Shown here piece after piece: positions 45,790 to 57,152 of a DNA stretch of 64,000 nucleotides (its first letter is position 1; every line of letters begins with the position of its first letter). The stretch comes from Neofusicoccum parvum (taxonomy: Eukaryota > Ascomycota > Dothideomycetes > Botryosphaeriales > Botryosphaeriaceae). The notes under the pieces were generated by a model, which searched no databases, was not told the DNA's origin, and saw only the letters and a program-made list of their open reading frames with translations. Made by a program: the position numbers and the translations under genes. The stretch is from positions 3,720,001 to 3,784,000 of the forward strand of contig CP087207.1 in the NCBI GenBank assembly GCA_020912385.1. Direction: 5' to 3'.

Positions 45790-46792
45790 AAAGCATCCAT
45801 CAGCTGGAACGGAATGCCCCATCACACCGGTACGACGATGGTTTTGCACTAGTTGGAAGCGAATCTGGCATTGATCCACCGACACTGCTTTGCGTGCCCT
45901 GCAAGCAGTTGATGCAGAGCCCACCGAAGCTCAGCGACTGGACCAAAACATTGCCTGACGACGCCTCCACGCCGCCCGTATCCTGGGTTCCGTTCCACTC
46001 TACGATTTTTCAACTTATCGACTGCTACCACAGCCCTAAGGGAAAATGCCGGCTTTGCCAACTATTCTGGCATAGGCTCCAAAGAGCAATCATCTATCGG
46101 AGGGAGGAAGGAGACACAGTCAGCATTTCTTGGCACAAAAACTCCCTGGAAGCGTGCTTTATAGCTTCATCCTCGAAATTCACATGCTGTGTCTCCACTT
46201 CATCGTGCTTCCAAAAGTCGGGCTCTCCCAGGAGTTCGGCCTCAGAATCATCCCGGACGATCCTGAAGATGCGGATAACATGCAGCTGGGTTCCATGACG
46301 TCGGATAGCTCTGGTTCGGACGTGACTTTCGCTCAAATTTACCCGGACTGATACCAATCCTTTTGGCGAGGGCTGCGACGGATGGCTCATCCTTTCTGGA
46401 CATCTCAAACCCGTAAGGCTCACAGAGAGCGACTTGGAATCCGAAGGGGCAGAGTCAGAATACCTAATGGAAATCTCAGATGGAAGTATCGAGAAATTAT
46501 GCGGCAATTACGCCCAATTAGATATCGATATATTGTCACCGGATGATGAATCGACACAGGCATACTGCTTGCCCATGTTACGCACAACAGGATGGTATGT
46601 GATATGCCTTCTTCTGGCGCTGGAGGGTACTATCGCTCTACCCCAGAGGAACAAACTGCTGCTGATCCCGGAGCCAAGTCACAACTCCGAGTACCAGAGG
46701 ATTGGTCTGGCAAAGCTGTTCGGGATCCACGACAAAGATAAGTTCCTCTCCTGGCTCTCAGCGAGCCCGAAGCAGAGCATCGCCATCCGATA
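45790..46792 (+). pseudogene. Decayed HET-like (heterokaryon incompatibility-type) gene
   Basis: The frame around 45860-46100 encodes LCVPCKQLM and, about 50 residues on, GKCRLCQLFWHRL. This Cys-rich spacing resembles the N-terminal part of many fungal HET-domain proteins. A C-terminal-like piece at about 46640-46792 has LLLIPEPSHN and EYQRIGLAKLFG, again like HET-protein ends. The two pieces lie in different frames with stops between, and the HET core itself (RYIALSYCWG-type block) is not found. I read it as a gene remnant with an internal deletion. It could alternatively be a short orphan gene with unrecognised introns. Family assignment is by pattern resemblance only. Confidence 0.3.
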
Positions 46793-47550
46793 ATTGAGTC
46801 ATCCAAACCCGACACGACGCACGGGAAGCGGACCTACCGAGCCGAAATTGCACGCCCAGCTGATAACACCAGCGGTGCAACGATTACGAGCGTGGGCGTA
46901 CCGAGTTCGAATCCTAGAGACTCTCTAGTGTGCAGAACGATCTAGAGGCCATCGGCAACAGCGTTACATAAGGATTGAATTGTGTTGAAGAACACGGCAA
47001 ACCTGAAGTGCCCTGTGTTTAGGCAGGGAGTGGTGAAAATGCGCTCCTGGAATACAGAAGACTACAAACTACACGTATTACAATATACTCCAGCTTCCAT
47101 CTTCGTTAACAAACGACAAGCCTCTCTGAGAGAAAAAATAGCATCTGGCTAGAGGAGATAACTCGCGGGCCTGTCACATGCGATTCTTGGCCGGCTGGAC
47201 TCCCTTCAAATGTAGTGAAATTGACTTCGTATAGACAATTTCCTCTAGAGAAAACAGCCGATTTTGCCCGCTGGTTATCTTTTTATTGTGCGGGGGCTCC
47301 AGGAGCTCGCGCCGCTCCGACCCAGCGATCGGGTCGCCTGAAACCCTTACGTAGTACGGTAGTACATACATGCACATCGTCCGGCCCCTGCCAGCAGCAC
47401 GCAAACCCTGCTCCATTAGCGCCGTGACTGCTACCTGCCCCGGCCAGGCCCTCAGGTTGCCCGTCGCCTAATTCCACGTGTCATGTCTCTCACATCGCCC
47501 ACTGTCCCTCAACCAATCCACATTCCAGTTACACCCACTCACGGCCAATC
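46793..47550. other. Intergenic region upstream of the ITPase gene
   Basis: About 760 bp with no gene. A GAGTTCGAATCC element at about 46908-46919 resembles a tRNA B-box but no tRNA cloverleaf forms around it. CCAAT-like motifs occur close to the next start codon. Confidence 0.4.
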
Positions 47551-48357
47551 ATGCCGGCGACACGACCCCGCGTGTTGAACTTCATCACAGGCAATCGGTA
47601 CAAGCTCGCAGAGGCTAGCGCGATCCTGGACGGCTTCATCGAGCTGCGCAGCCAATCCGTTGGTGTGTTGGAAATCCAGGGCACGCCGCGGGAAATCGCC
47701 ACGGACAAGTGCAGGCGAGCCGCCATCGCTGTGCGTTCCCCGACGCGACGACGGTAGATCTGCTGACGTTTTTGCCGACAGGTGAAGGGTCCAGCGCTCA
47801 TCGAGGACACGGCCTTGGAGTTCCACGCGCTGAACGGTATGCCAGGGCCCTACATGTACGTTGTCGCAGGTGAAGTATCTACGTCGCTCCATCTACCTAA
47901 CACTTGGCACCTCCAGACGGCCATTCTTCACTGCTATAGGCAACCGTGGTTTGCTTAACCTTCTGGCCGCGTATGAAGACAAGTCTGCAACGTCTGTTTG
48001 CACCCTTGCCTACTGCCATGGACCAGGGGAGGAGCCCATAATCTTTGAGGGCCGATGCACCGGCATGATCGTGTCACCAAGGGGAAGAAACGGTTTCGGT
48101 GAGTATAAATGAAAATGAAATTACCCTGCTCGAACAGAAAGCATTGATGTATGAAACCCGCACCTTTCCAGCCTACGATCCGATCTTCGAGTACGAGGGA
48201 CAGACATTCGCCGAGATGGATCCAGCATTCAAGGTAGGTTTCAGGTGCCATACGCTTACACGATGGTTTATTCGCTGATTTCTCGCAGAACCGGGTGTCA
48301 GATCGCTATAGGGCTCTGCAAAAATTGCGACAGTGGTTGGAAAGCGCAACGGACTGA
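47551..48357 (+). CDS. Inosine triphosphate pyrophosphatase (HAM1 family, 188 aa, 5 exons)
   Basis: Exons 47551-47730, 47782-47855, 47917-48098, 48172-48233 and 48289-48357 join in frame to 188 aa, the usual length for this family. Diagnostic motifs are FITGNRYKL at the N-terminus (human VTGNAKKL), [23 protein letters not shown] with the metal-binding acidic residues, [36 protein letters not shown], and [10 protein letters not shown] near the end. It hydrolyses ITP, dITP and XTP to the monophosphates in the cytosol and so cleans the nucleotide pool. It is a housekeeping gene, and its five tidy introns make it a useful sign that this region is still active euchromatin. The exon 2/exon 3 junction gives [11 protein letters not shown], where animals have PYIKWFLEKL. 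Confidence 0.92.
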
Positions 48358-49417
48358 TCGTGTCAGGCTTTGTGGGCGATGAGTGGACGTAGTTCACTTC
48401 TATAACCTTCACATGAAATCAAAGATGTACTTTCAGCTTCGGAGCAGATTCAATACTTTAAATTTCTTAATGCTTCCGGGATGCATCTGTACAGCGCACT
48501 TGTCATAGTCAAATCTGACTCAGCGGCATATCAACTGCTTTACTCCGGGAAAAGTCATCTCGCAGCTTTTCCACCGCGCATATAGCCTGCGAAGTAGCAC
48601 ACCAGCTATCTCAATCAGGACCACGATAGTACCAGTTCAACCCGCGGTTAGATGCCCCACTATACAGCTGAAAATACCCAGCACGTCACATGGATGAAAG
48701 TACTATACGCACTACCACTGCGACAATCACAGCAAAAGATACCGAAAAGGTGTTTACCCACGTCGTGATTGCTGTCGCTAGATGGGGGAAAGGCTAGATG
48801 AATTCTGTTTCATATAGAGCATAAACTAAGCGATAAGCAGAGTTAAGCATCTACATACATGGATGAACTTTCCATCGTGCGCTTGCCTGGTTTCCACATT
48901 TATCTCTTGCTAGAGGAGCGTTATACCGCCTAGCAACCTTCCCTTGTTGGTTACCTGTTTCCCGTGCGCGTCTTCCGCTCTTATGAATTCTCTTCCCCTG
49001 CAGGCTTCTTGTGTGCAGGGTCCGGTGGCTGCTGCCTGGTGAGGCCCGTACGCGCCTTGTGGCCGTGGTCTTGTTTCTCCCGTGCGGGATTCCTGTCCAC
49101 GCGGCTCTGCTAAGCCTCGGTGTTGCCGGCCCTTGCGGCTCTTGTTCCTGTGCGGGCCCTTTGCCGTTAGGGTTATAAAGGCTATACGGACTGGGGTTCG
49201 TAAAAGCAAAATGCCATAATTTCAATTTTATTGGTCACTTTTGATAGACCTAGATGATAAGTTACATTTAGAGGTGCTGGAAAGGGTGCAAGATGATCCA
49301 TAACCTATCTGCGGAAAGCGCTGAACATGTGTGCTGCCACAGCATGCGGACGCAAATAGCAAACGATATGAAGCAAATATCGTGGAATCCACCAAATACT
49401 CTGTCAGGTGCGATACC
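48358..49417. other. Intergenic region between convergent genes
   Basis: About 1.06 kb. Two short overlapping minus-strand open frames at 48851-49225 encode Arg/Gly/Pro-rich peptides with no recognisable domain. I see no supported gene. Confidence 0.4.
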
Positions 49418-51085
49418 TCAATTTGCAGCAACGGACTTCAATCTGACCCTCAGGTCAGGCTTTTCCCAAAGAACAAAGCACCTTTGACGCATCCAATCCA
49501 ACTGCTGGTCAATCAACTCAATGTCAAAGTTGAACAAAACCTGAGCTAGAATGACGCGGGACTCCATGTATGCCAGGCTGGAATACGTTAGACTGACCTC
49601 AAAATCGTACGTTCATGTGCCACTTACTTTTTCCCAAGGCAAGCTCGGGGGCCAAATGAGAAGGGTGAAAAAGCTGCTTTGCGATCTTTTTCAAAGCCCG
49701 ATTGATTTTCGAGCCAGCGCTCTGGGATGAAAGACTCGGGCTTGGTGAAGTTGCGTTCGCTACGGTACGTCGCCCATTGCGTGACGTACAGTGATGTCTG
49801 TTGGAGTCTTAGCAATTGCTGAACTGAAGTTTGAAAGAATGAAGCAATCCATACCTTCTCTGGAACATAGTACCCGCTGACGGTTGATCCACCCTCCGGA
49901 ACTATCCGCGGGAATCCTGTCGGTACGGGCGGATACATGCGCATGCCCTCGTTCAACACGGCAACGAGATAAGGTAGATGGTTGACGCTTTCCGAGGTGA
50001 TTTCCTCCCTGCTCTTGAACTGGTGTCTGACCTCATGGATAGCCCTCTTCATGACTTCGGGATGCTTCAGCAACAGATACGTAGTGCCAGATAAAACTGT
50101 TGCAGTCGTCTCACTACCGGCAATCAGCAGCAGAAGCGCGTTCGAATCCAGCTCGTCCACGCTGATGTTCCCGGATTCGAGCTGGCCGCTGACGTAGGAC
50201 GTGATGTCCGGCCGCGTCGTCTCGGTCCCCAGCCGCCTGCGTACGCGGTCCGTCGTGAACTTGAAGAACTCGATCGGGCCCTTCTGCGCACCGCCCGGGT
50301 TGAGCGTGTAGACCAGCCAACGGACGAGATCGTAGTACGCCAGGGCCGTCTTGAGCGCGAAGCCGCGCAGCGTGGCGAACACGCCCTGCACGAGGTCATG
50401 GTACTTGTCGTTTTCGAGACAGCCGAACGACTCGTTGAAGGCGAGGTCGCCGATGATGTCAAACGTCGTGTAGTTGTAGTACTGGACGAGGTCGATGATG
50501 TTCCCTTTGTCCGCGTGTTCCGTCAGGCGCTGCAGTAGTAGGTGGATGTACTTCTGTATCAACGGCTCCTGCTCGCGCAACGCGCGGTCCGAGAAGGCGT
50601 GCGAGTAGGCGCGGCGCTGGCGCGAGTGGTCGTCGCGGTTGGACTCGATGATCGAGGTGACGCCGTTGGGCGCCGTGCTGTACCATTTGCGGTCTTTCTG
50701 CATCTCGGGCTTCTTGGAGCCGCGGAAGCCGTAGACGTCTTGCCATGCCGTGTCGGCGCTGATGAAGGAGAGCTCCTCGGGAGCAATCCGAATGACTTCA
50801 CCGTACTCGTTGTGGAGCTCTGTGATCCTCTTTACGAGATTACCTCGAAGGAGGTCGATCGCATACGGCAATCGGCTAGCTGCATACAGCTTCGGGCCCG
50901 GAAAGTGGCGTAGCGGGTGGAAGTAGATGTTGTAGATTGCCGTGGTGGCGACGTAGACGAGAGCCTTTGCTATGTCAGTATTGATGTCATCCACCGAAGG
51001 TTTATCTTACTAGCGAGGATGCGACAACCATGAGGTATGCAGTATCCCCTAGGATGGATGAGATGGGATTTTCGTAGAGCAGCAT
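49418..51085 (-). CDS. Second cytochrome P450 (504 aa, 4 exons)
   Basis: Minus-strand exons 51011-51085, 49855-50964, 49628-49797 and 49418-49577 close in frame across introns of 46, 57 and 50 bp. The small first exon supplies a hydrophobic anchor (starting MLLYENPISS) that continues into YNIYFHPLRHFPGP. Other motifs are the I-helix AGSETTATV, the K-helix NEGMRMYPP, ERWL, and the haem loop FSFGPRACLG with Cys about 448. The last exon continues GKNLAYMESRVILA, the normal P450 end. An uninterrupted reading would stop at the haem loop and look truncated; the spliced model is complete. It resembles isotrichodermin C-15 hydroxylase-like or benzoate-hydroxylase-like fungal P450s, but the substrate is unknown. 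It lies 9 kb from the SDR and borders the transposon block, so membership in the cluster is unlikely. Confidence 0.88.
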
Positions 51086-51762
51086 CTCGAGTATTTTCAA
51101 TTCAAGATCTTTTTCTTGGGGATAAGAAGCTGGGTAAGCTCGAGTCTGTAAATCTAAAAACCAACTCGACTAGAGACTCATTATATATTAAAAGAAGTAA
51201 TCGGAACCGGAACTCTGCCTTTCCGCTTCTACTCTAGGATCCCGAAACATCTTTTCGGCCGACACAATGATATTCCCGACAAGATGAGGGTCTAGATTAA
51301 TAACATTTAGGGGCTACTAAGGAAGGAGTATATACTATCTTACACTTTACGCATAGAGTATATAATAAAGCGAGAAATAGCTAAAGAATAGCTATCTAAC
51401 TAATTATAGGTTAAGTAAGTCTAAAGTGTCTAAAAGACTAAAATTAGCTAGATAACTTTATATACCGATGTGTAGGTTCAGCTATAGTATAACACTTGAA
51501 AGGACCGAGCCGAATGAGGGACAACCCGATCGGCTTAGTAGACCAATTGGCTGGGTCACCTCCGCAGTAAGATTGGTGCACCTATGATTGAACAGACACT
51601 GAAAATCTTTCCGCGGATTCTCCGCGGATAGTCTATTAACCAGCTCGTAGATTCTCGGCATATTATCCTGAAATCCGCCACCCCGCTTATATACTGTCTG
51701 TCGACACAGCCTTAGTACATACGATCGATCGCAGTGCTATGTGTAGGCACCCCATACCTATG
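51086..51762. other. AT-rich, RIP-like spacer
   Basis: About 680 bp, strongly AT-rich between 51300 and 51480 with frequent TA dinucleotides and no gene. It is probably degraded repeat DNA at the edge of the transposon block. Confidence 0.45.
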
Positions 51763-51786
51763 GTAGTAGTAGTAGTAGTAGTAGTA
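51763..51786. repeat. GTA trinucleotide microsatellite at the 3' end of LINE C
   Basis: Eight copies of GTA. On the minus strand this is a (TAC)n run lying where the 3' terminus of LINE element C is expected. The other two LINE copies here also end in trinucleotide repeats. Confidence 0.6.
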
Positions 51787-53333
51787 TTCATATACCCCGT
51801 CGGCCTCCGCGGGCCATAGGGACAATATCGCTAAATCTGCGCTAAACTACATTGGGATCCCGGTTCATCCAAGGCCCACATGCTGAATAGAAGTCGCTAT
51901 CCTTCTTGAAACGAGCGTGATTGACATAGAAAAGAATAATAAAAGAAAATAAGCGTTAAAGCCAAGACTGTTAAACGTGAAAGGAGAGGTAGGGGCGGAG
52001 TTAGCTACTTGAACCCTTCGTGCCAGGCCTTATCGAGACTAATTCCTAGGTGTTGTCAGTCCCTGTATCAGCGTGACAACTAGCTGGTAGAAAGATGGAT
52101 AATTGAGTAGCCATCGTAGTTTCCTAGTCCCTGGTTGTATTAAGCCTTCCGGTAGCTAAAGCAAAAGCTGCCGTTGCTTTAATCGCGCTCGTACTCGCCC
52201 GCTATTTGTCTAGTGGTCCGTCTCTATATTTTCCATTTGGTAGTTTTGTTCCTAACCAGCCTCCTAGTATATATGTAAGGTCGCCGAATCTGTCTCCAAG
52301 GATGTTTTATAGTTCTACCCGGATATCCATCCAGCGTATACACTTAAGGAGGAAATGCTTAACCGTCTCCTTCTCTACTCCGTAGGTACACGCTGCTGAT
52401 TGCGCTCGCTTAATTTTATATAGCGGTTCGTTAAGGTTCGCTTTAGTCGTTCTCAGCTGGGCAATAACTGAGGCCTCCCTATAGCTGAGTTGGTTGTATA
52501 GCCGTTTCGTATGGAGCTAAACAAGTGCCTGATCGAGTTTACGAGATGCCTCACCTCCCTTTACGGCTTTAAATAATTCCCTTCTCTTCTTCGCAGTTAC
52601 GGCTTCACATTTTGCTAGCGCCAGGGACCGTAACATCGTGCTAGGTGGGGGCTCTTGGGTACCCCTTGTGGCCCGTAGGGCTAGTTGGTTTGCCCTCTCG
52701 TTTCCAGCGATTCCCTAGTGCGCTGGCACCCATCTGAACTCAATTGGCGGCCCGTTATTCTGTTGGGTCTGGTGTAGGAGGTTGAGGGTATCTTTGATAA
52801 CCTCCTGGCTTGGCCTCTACTACGGTCGGAGTAGGGAGCGTAGGGCTGTCTTGCTATCGCTATAGATGATGTGTTTCGTCCTTGCTATACCTGGGTACGC
52901 GGCGACGGCTTCTTTGGACTATGTACCGTGTACTAGGGCCACGGCCTGCTGGATTGCCCGTAGTTCCGCGTGTAGGATATCGATTGAGTCCGATCTGCCT
53001 ATTAGGAGCGAGTGTGCTATAGTAGTCACGCCTTTACTATCCACGTAGGAGATGCTGACGCCGACTCTCTGGTTTCTTTACGAGCTATCGGTGAAGATGG
53101 CTACCTCTAACGTTGAGGGCGTGCTCGCTTACAGGCTTGCTATCTCTAGGCTCTCGATCTTTACTACCGGCCTGTTATTCCAGGGCATCCTCACAAACGG
53201 CTGGATTGCCTCTAGCCGTTCGGTGTCTATTTCTCCAGCCAAGAGCATTATCCGTTAGAGTGGCGAGACGAATCTTTTATTCGCTGGGTTAATAGCTCTT
53301 TTTAACCTCTAGAATGGATGAGACTGCGGGAGA
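51787..53333 (-). mobile_element. LINE element C, 3' part (RNase H region), RIP-damaged
   Basis: Read on the minus strand this encodes, with many stop codons, an RNase H-like stretch (YSDSKTALRSL, then RWVPAH and GNERANQLA) and a C-terminal Cys-His cluster (ACTYG, then VKHFLLKC). This is the end of ORF2 of an APE-type non-LTR retrotransposon, Tad-like or a related clade. Many codons read TAG or TAA where Trp or Gln is expected. The 5' continuation lies beyond 58858. The stretch between was inserted later. Confidence 0.7.
53320..53333. repeat. 14-bp target-site copy 1 (left of LINE A)
   Basis: GAGACTGCGGGAGA, identical to the copies at 57139 and 58845. It lies directly against the 3' end of LINE A. 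Confidence 0.75.
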
Positions 53334-56300
53334 TGTTGGTGGTTGTATTAACGTCTACTGTGTGCTAACTATCCGCTAGCTGCCTCCCTTGGGGCTTACA
53401 GACGGGTGGAGTTTTACCACCTTTTCGCGTGACAAATGAGACCCTTCTCTTTCTGTTTTCCTTATCTAGTAGTGGGCTGGCTTCGAGCCTACCCGTTACT
53501 TCCCTGTCTCCGTGGACTGCGCTAAAGCCGTTTTCTTGGTTCGGCGTGTTCCCACCTGCGGCTTCTAGCCGCCTCGATACACCCCCGTTGTCTCAACGAG
53601 GCTTTGAAAGAGGAACCATCCTTTTGGTCCAAGGAGGTTCCTGACTTTCTCTGTATTTGTTGCGATCTCCGGGTAGATCCATCGTGCTGTCTTCGGACAG
53701 TCGATGAAGTGCCACTGCGCCTTCTCGGTGCCGCACTTGCAGGTAAGTTCTTTCCCTTCGTGCTTGAATCTTCTATGGTACTCTACGAAGTCCCCGTGAC
53801 CCGTCCTTTCGGCTATAAGTCTGTGTAGCGTCTGTCTTGTTAATGTTAGCTCGGGTATTCGTTTTCCCACCTCGAGTCCTAGGGTTTTATAGGTTGCAGG
53901 GGCGTGTTTTTCCCACCACGTGGTGTAATCACGTGTCCTTTTCTCCCTGTTCCTCCTCCTAGCCCAGGCGACTGTTGCGATATCTGCCTCGGTGTTTGGT
54001 AAGTCTGCTGATGCCTTAGCCAGTGCATCCGCCTCCTCGTTCCCTTTTATTCCCACGTGGCCTGGGCACCATCTTGTTTCGACGGTAATGGGTTCGAGCC
54101 TTCGTTTCATATCCTTAAGCCTGGTGAATTGGCTTTGCGAACTATTCGGGGTGTGTCCAGTGATTCCTCGGATTACCGACGTGTTGTCTATGCAGAGGAC
54201 GATTTTTCCTGGCGCTAGCCGTTCTTTCGCCTGTTCTACCCAACTGAGTCCTTCGGTTGCCCCTCGGATCTCCGCATCGTATACTTCCGCTTTGGGCAGG
54301 CTTCCGCCCTTGGCGTGCAGTTGTTCCCCTCCCCTGTAGGCTACGAAGGCCCATGAGGTTTTCAGTCCCGTTGCTGACCCGTCTGAGTAGATGTATATTG
54401 TGCTCGGCGGGTCTTTCTTCCGGTTTTCTTCGAATTCCTTTTTCCCTTTTTCCTTGCCTTGTAACGTGGTTACCGGGTTGTCTGTGTAGGTCGGCATGAG
54501 CAGCTCGGGCCTTTCGCACTCCTCCTCTATTTGTGCTAGCCTCTGCAGTCGTGTTGCCTTTGGTTGCGCGTCGGGGTCCTTGGGTGGGCGTCCGCCCTTT
54601 TTCTTCTCGCTTGGCCGCGATCTCCCGACTAGTAGGTGGTCCTGGTCTAGTAGCCTCAGCCTTAGGGCAGCTCTCCTCCTTGTTTGCTGCAAGATGACGT
54701 CTGCTGGTGGGATTCCCGATTCTCTGTGCAGTATCGGGATCGGGGTGGTTTTCCAGATTGGCAGGGCGGCTCGGGCCGCAGTCCGGAGTGCCTTGTCGAC
54801 CGTCTTAATGTGCCTTCCTTGTCTTGGTACCACCATCCTATTCCTATCCTTGTCAGAGGGTACTTCGGGGCCTTTATACCAGATTTCTGCTCCGTACGTT
54901 GCCACCGGGACGACGCACGATGCTGCAGCTTTTGCCGCCGCTGCGGGCGGCATTCCTTTTGTCACCTTGTTCAGGTTTCGTAGGTGTGCCGCGACCTTAT
55001 TTGCCTTAGCCCCCCATGTTTCCACGTGGTGCCGAAAGCTTAGCTTGGGGTCAAAGAAGACCCCCAGCCATCTTACCGGTCTTGTGGCTGGGTGTATTTC
55101 TAGTTCCCCAATTTTAATTCTAAGTGCCCTTGCCGCTTGATCCTTTATAAAGTGGATCAGTTCGTATTTATCAGACGCGAAGGCTATTGCGTTCTCCCTT
55201 CCCTACTGTAATGCCTCCCTTAGGTCCTTTGTAAGGGCTCTCGTTGTTTCTGACGTGTCCTTGCCTATTCGAAGGAAGTTGACGTCGTCCGCATACGCAA
55301 ACCTCCTCTCCTGCTCCCCTTTCTTCAGCAACGGTGAGAGGTAGAGCATGTAGAGAATTGGCGACGCGGGTGATCCTTGTGGGACGCCACAGTTAAGGCC
55401 TTTTTCGCTTGTCGTGACCCCTTCCATACGTACTCTTGCTTTCCTCCTAGTCACGAACTCCTGTGCCCACTTTACTAGCTGCGTGGGCTATCCTTGTTCT
55501 CGGAGCCTTTTGACTAGCCTGTTGGGCAGGACTGCGTCGAATGCTCCTTGGACATCGAGCATGAGCATGGATGCTTCCTTGCCCTTTTGCAGGGCTTGTT
55601 CGATGTCATGTGCCGCGCATGCCGCGAGATCAAGGGCTGATCTCCTCGGCAGTGCTCCAAAGTGTTGGGAGCTAAGCAGGCGTCGCCGTACCGCGATGTG
55701 TGACATTCGTCTCGCAATCAGCCTTTCCAGCCCCTTGCTGAGACAGGAGAGTAGGGCGATTGGTCTATACGCCCTTACGCTTGTTGGGTCCCTGCCGGCT
55801 TTTGGGATGATGGAGACTTCTGCAGTTCGGAAAATCTTTGGGTGGTATCCGTGCACCATGCAGCCCTGGTATAGGGCTGCAATTATGTGACCTATTTCTG
55901 GCCATGCTGCCTGCAGTAGCCGTACCGTGATTCCGTCTGTTCCCGGGGTGGTGTTCCCTGTTTTCACGCAGTGGGTTTCTGCTTCCGCTACCGTGACTGT
56001 GTTATCCCATGGGATCTCCTCCGGGTCAGTCTCTAGCGGTTCCCATGGGTTTTGGATGTCCTGTTCTGCCGAGAAGCGGTATAGGATTTTGTTTCTTAGC
56101 AGTTCAGTCTTTTCTACCGGGTCCGAGACTGCTCTGCCCTCGTCCACTATTGGTGGCGCTCTGAATCTGTCTGTTGCTTTGTGCCACGCCGTGATACGGT
56201 AGAGTTCTTGGTCACTCTTAGCGTTGGCTATTTGCGTTTCCCAGAACAGTTTCTTTGCTTCCCTGACGGTACGTTGGAGGTCTCTCCTCGCTTCTTTCTC

Positions 56301-57138
56301 TTCTTCCCTAGTGCCTCTCCTTCTGACCTCCCGGTTTCGTTCTAGGGCAGTTCTGCACTCGTCGTTCCACCATGTGGTCGCTTTTCCTCCCGTAGCCACT
56401 GTGCTGCCTACTGCGGCCATTGCAAGCTGTAGTGCGCTGGTCAGTTGGGCCGCCGTTTCCTCGATTCTCTCCGGTGACGTGGTGTCTAGTGTTATAGCAC
56501 CCACCACCCTTCTGACCGCCTGTCTATAGTCCGCCAGCTTGTCTTCGTAGACTGTTAGTTTTTGTGTTTTTCCCTTTGCTTGTTGTCGTACAGGTATGAT
56601 TGTCCAGAGCGTGCTGTGATCTGATCCTGTATGTAGTTCTTCCAGGACTTGCGTTTCGACTCCAGGTATATCTGTAAACACCAGGTCTATAGTGTTTCCT
56701 TGATCGTGGGTTGGGGTTTCGGGGTTCGTGTTCTGAAGTCCCCTTTCCTCCGCCCATGTGGCTACCCTTGGTCCTGGACCGTAGTGTCGGGAATGTCCCG
56801 GTTGCCACGTCCAGTGGACCGCGTTGAAGTCTCCTGCTACCACCGTTTTGTTTAGCAGCTCCCAGCCTTCTAAGGTGTCCAAGGTATTTTCTTCCCTTGG
56901 TCCCCTGTAGAGGTTGACGATTGTGATTCCATTGACCTCCACTACGCAGGCGTTAGGCGTGCTAAAAGGTCTGAGTTGGTACGATATAAGGTCCTGCGCC
57001 TTCCTGACATACGTCAGTACCTTTGGTGTTGTGGACCAGTCGTCTTGTGGGGCGTAGGCATCGAAGCCCGGGTGGGTTTTGGTCAGTCTTCTGCCCCTTC
57101 TGTATTGTGCCCAGGGTTCTTGCACGATCAGGATGTCG
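53334..57138 (-). mobile_element. LINE element A, 5'-truncated non-LTR retrotransposon
   Basis: A 3.8-kb minus-strand copy. It begins 5' inside the APE endonuclease domain (DILIVQEPW) and runs through reverse transcriptase (GVPQGSPASP, FAYADDV), RNase H (YSDGSATG, WCPGHVGIKGNEEADALAKA) and a terminal CKCGTEKAQWHFIDC cluster. About 230 bp of 3' UTR follow, ending in a short degenerate trinucleotide run. ORF1 and the first part of ORF2 are missing, as expected of incomplete target-primed reverse transcription. Exact ends are set by the flanking 14-bp direct repeats. Confidence 0.85.
53565..57138 (-). pseudogene. LINE A ORF2 polyprotein (endonuclease-RT-RNase H), broken by two stops
   Basis: One frame runs from 57138 to 53565 with only two interruptions, both TAG. 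One lies just before a PTQLVKWAQEF segment near 55485. The other follows REALQ near 55205. Each sits where Trp is plausible, consistent with a TGG to TAG change by RIP (CpA to TpA on the opposite strand). Otherwise the endonuclease (GDFNAVHW, GSDHST), RT and RNase H motifs are well preserved, so this copy was inactivated recently. The endonuclease is also 5' truncated, so the copy would not be autonomous. Confidence 0.8.
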
Positions 57139-57152
57139 GAGACTGCGGGAGA
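57139..57152. repeat. 14-bp target-site copy 2 (between LINE A and LINE B)
   Basis: GAGACTGCGGGAGA. It serves at once as the right flank of LINE A and the left flank of LINE B. Confidence 0.75.

Noticed and set aside
46840..46960. Possible tRNA gene around the GAGTTCGAATCC element
   Set aside because: T-stem and acceptor stem do not pair and no anticodon arm forms. At best a chance B-box or tRNA-derived remnant.
48851..49225. Arg/Gly-rich minus-strand open frames
   Set aside because: No domain, two overlapping frames of equal length, no start context or intron support.
49628..50994. Second P450 as a truncated pseudogene ending at the haem loop
   Set aside because: GT-AG introns at 49798-49854 and 49578-49627 restore a full C-terminus, and an upstream exon restores the anchor.
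51763..51786. CRISPR-like or regulatory repeat
   Set aside because: Simple trinucleotide microsatellite in a eukaryotic genome, placed at a LINE 3' end.
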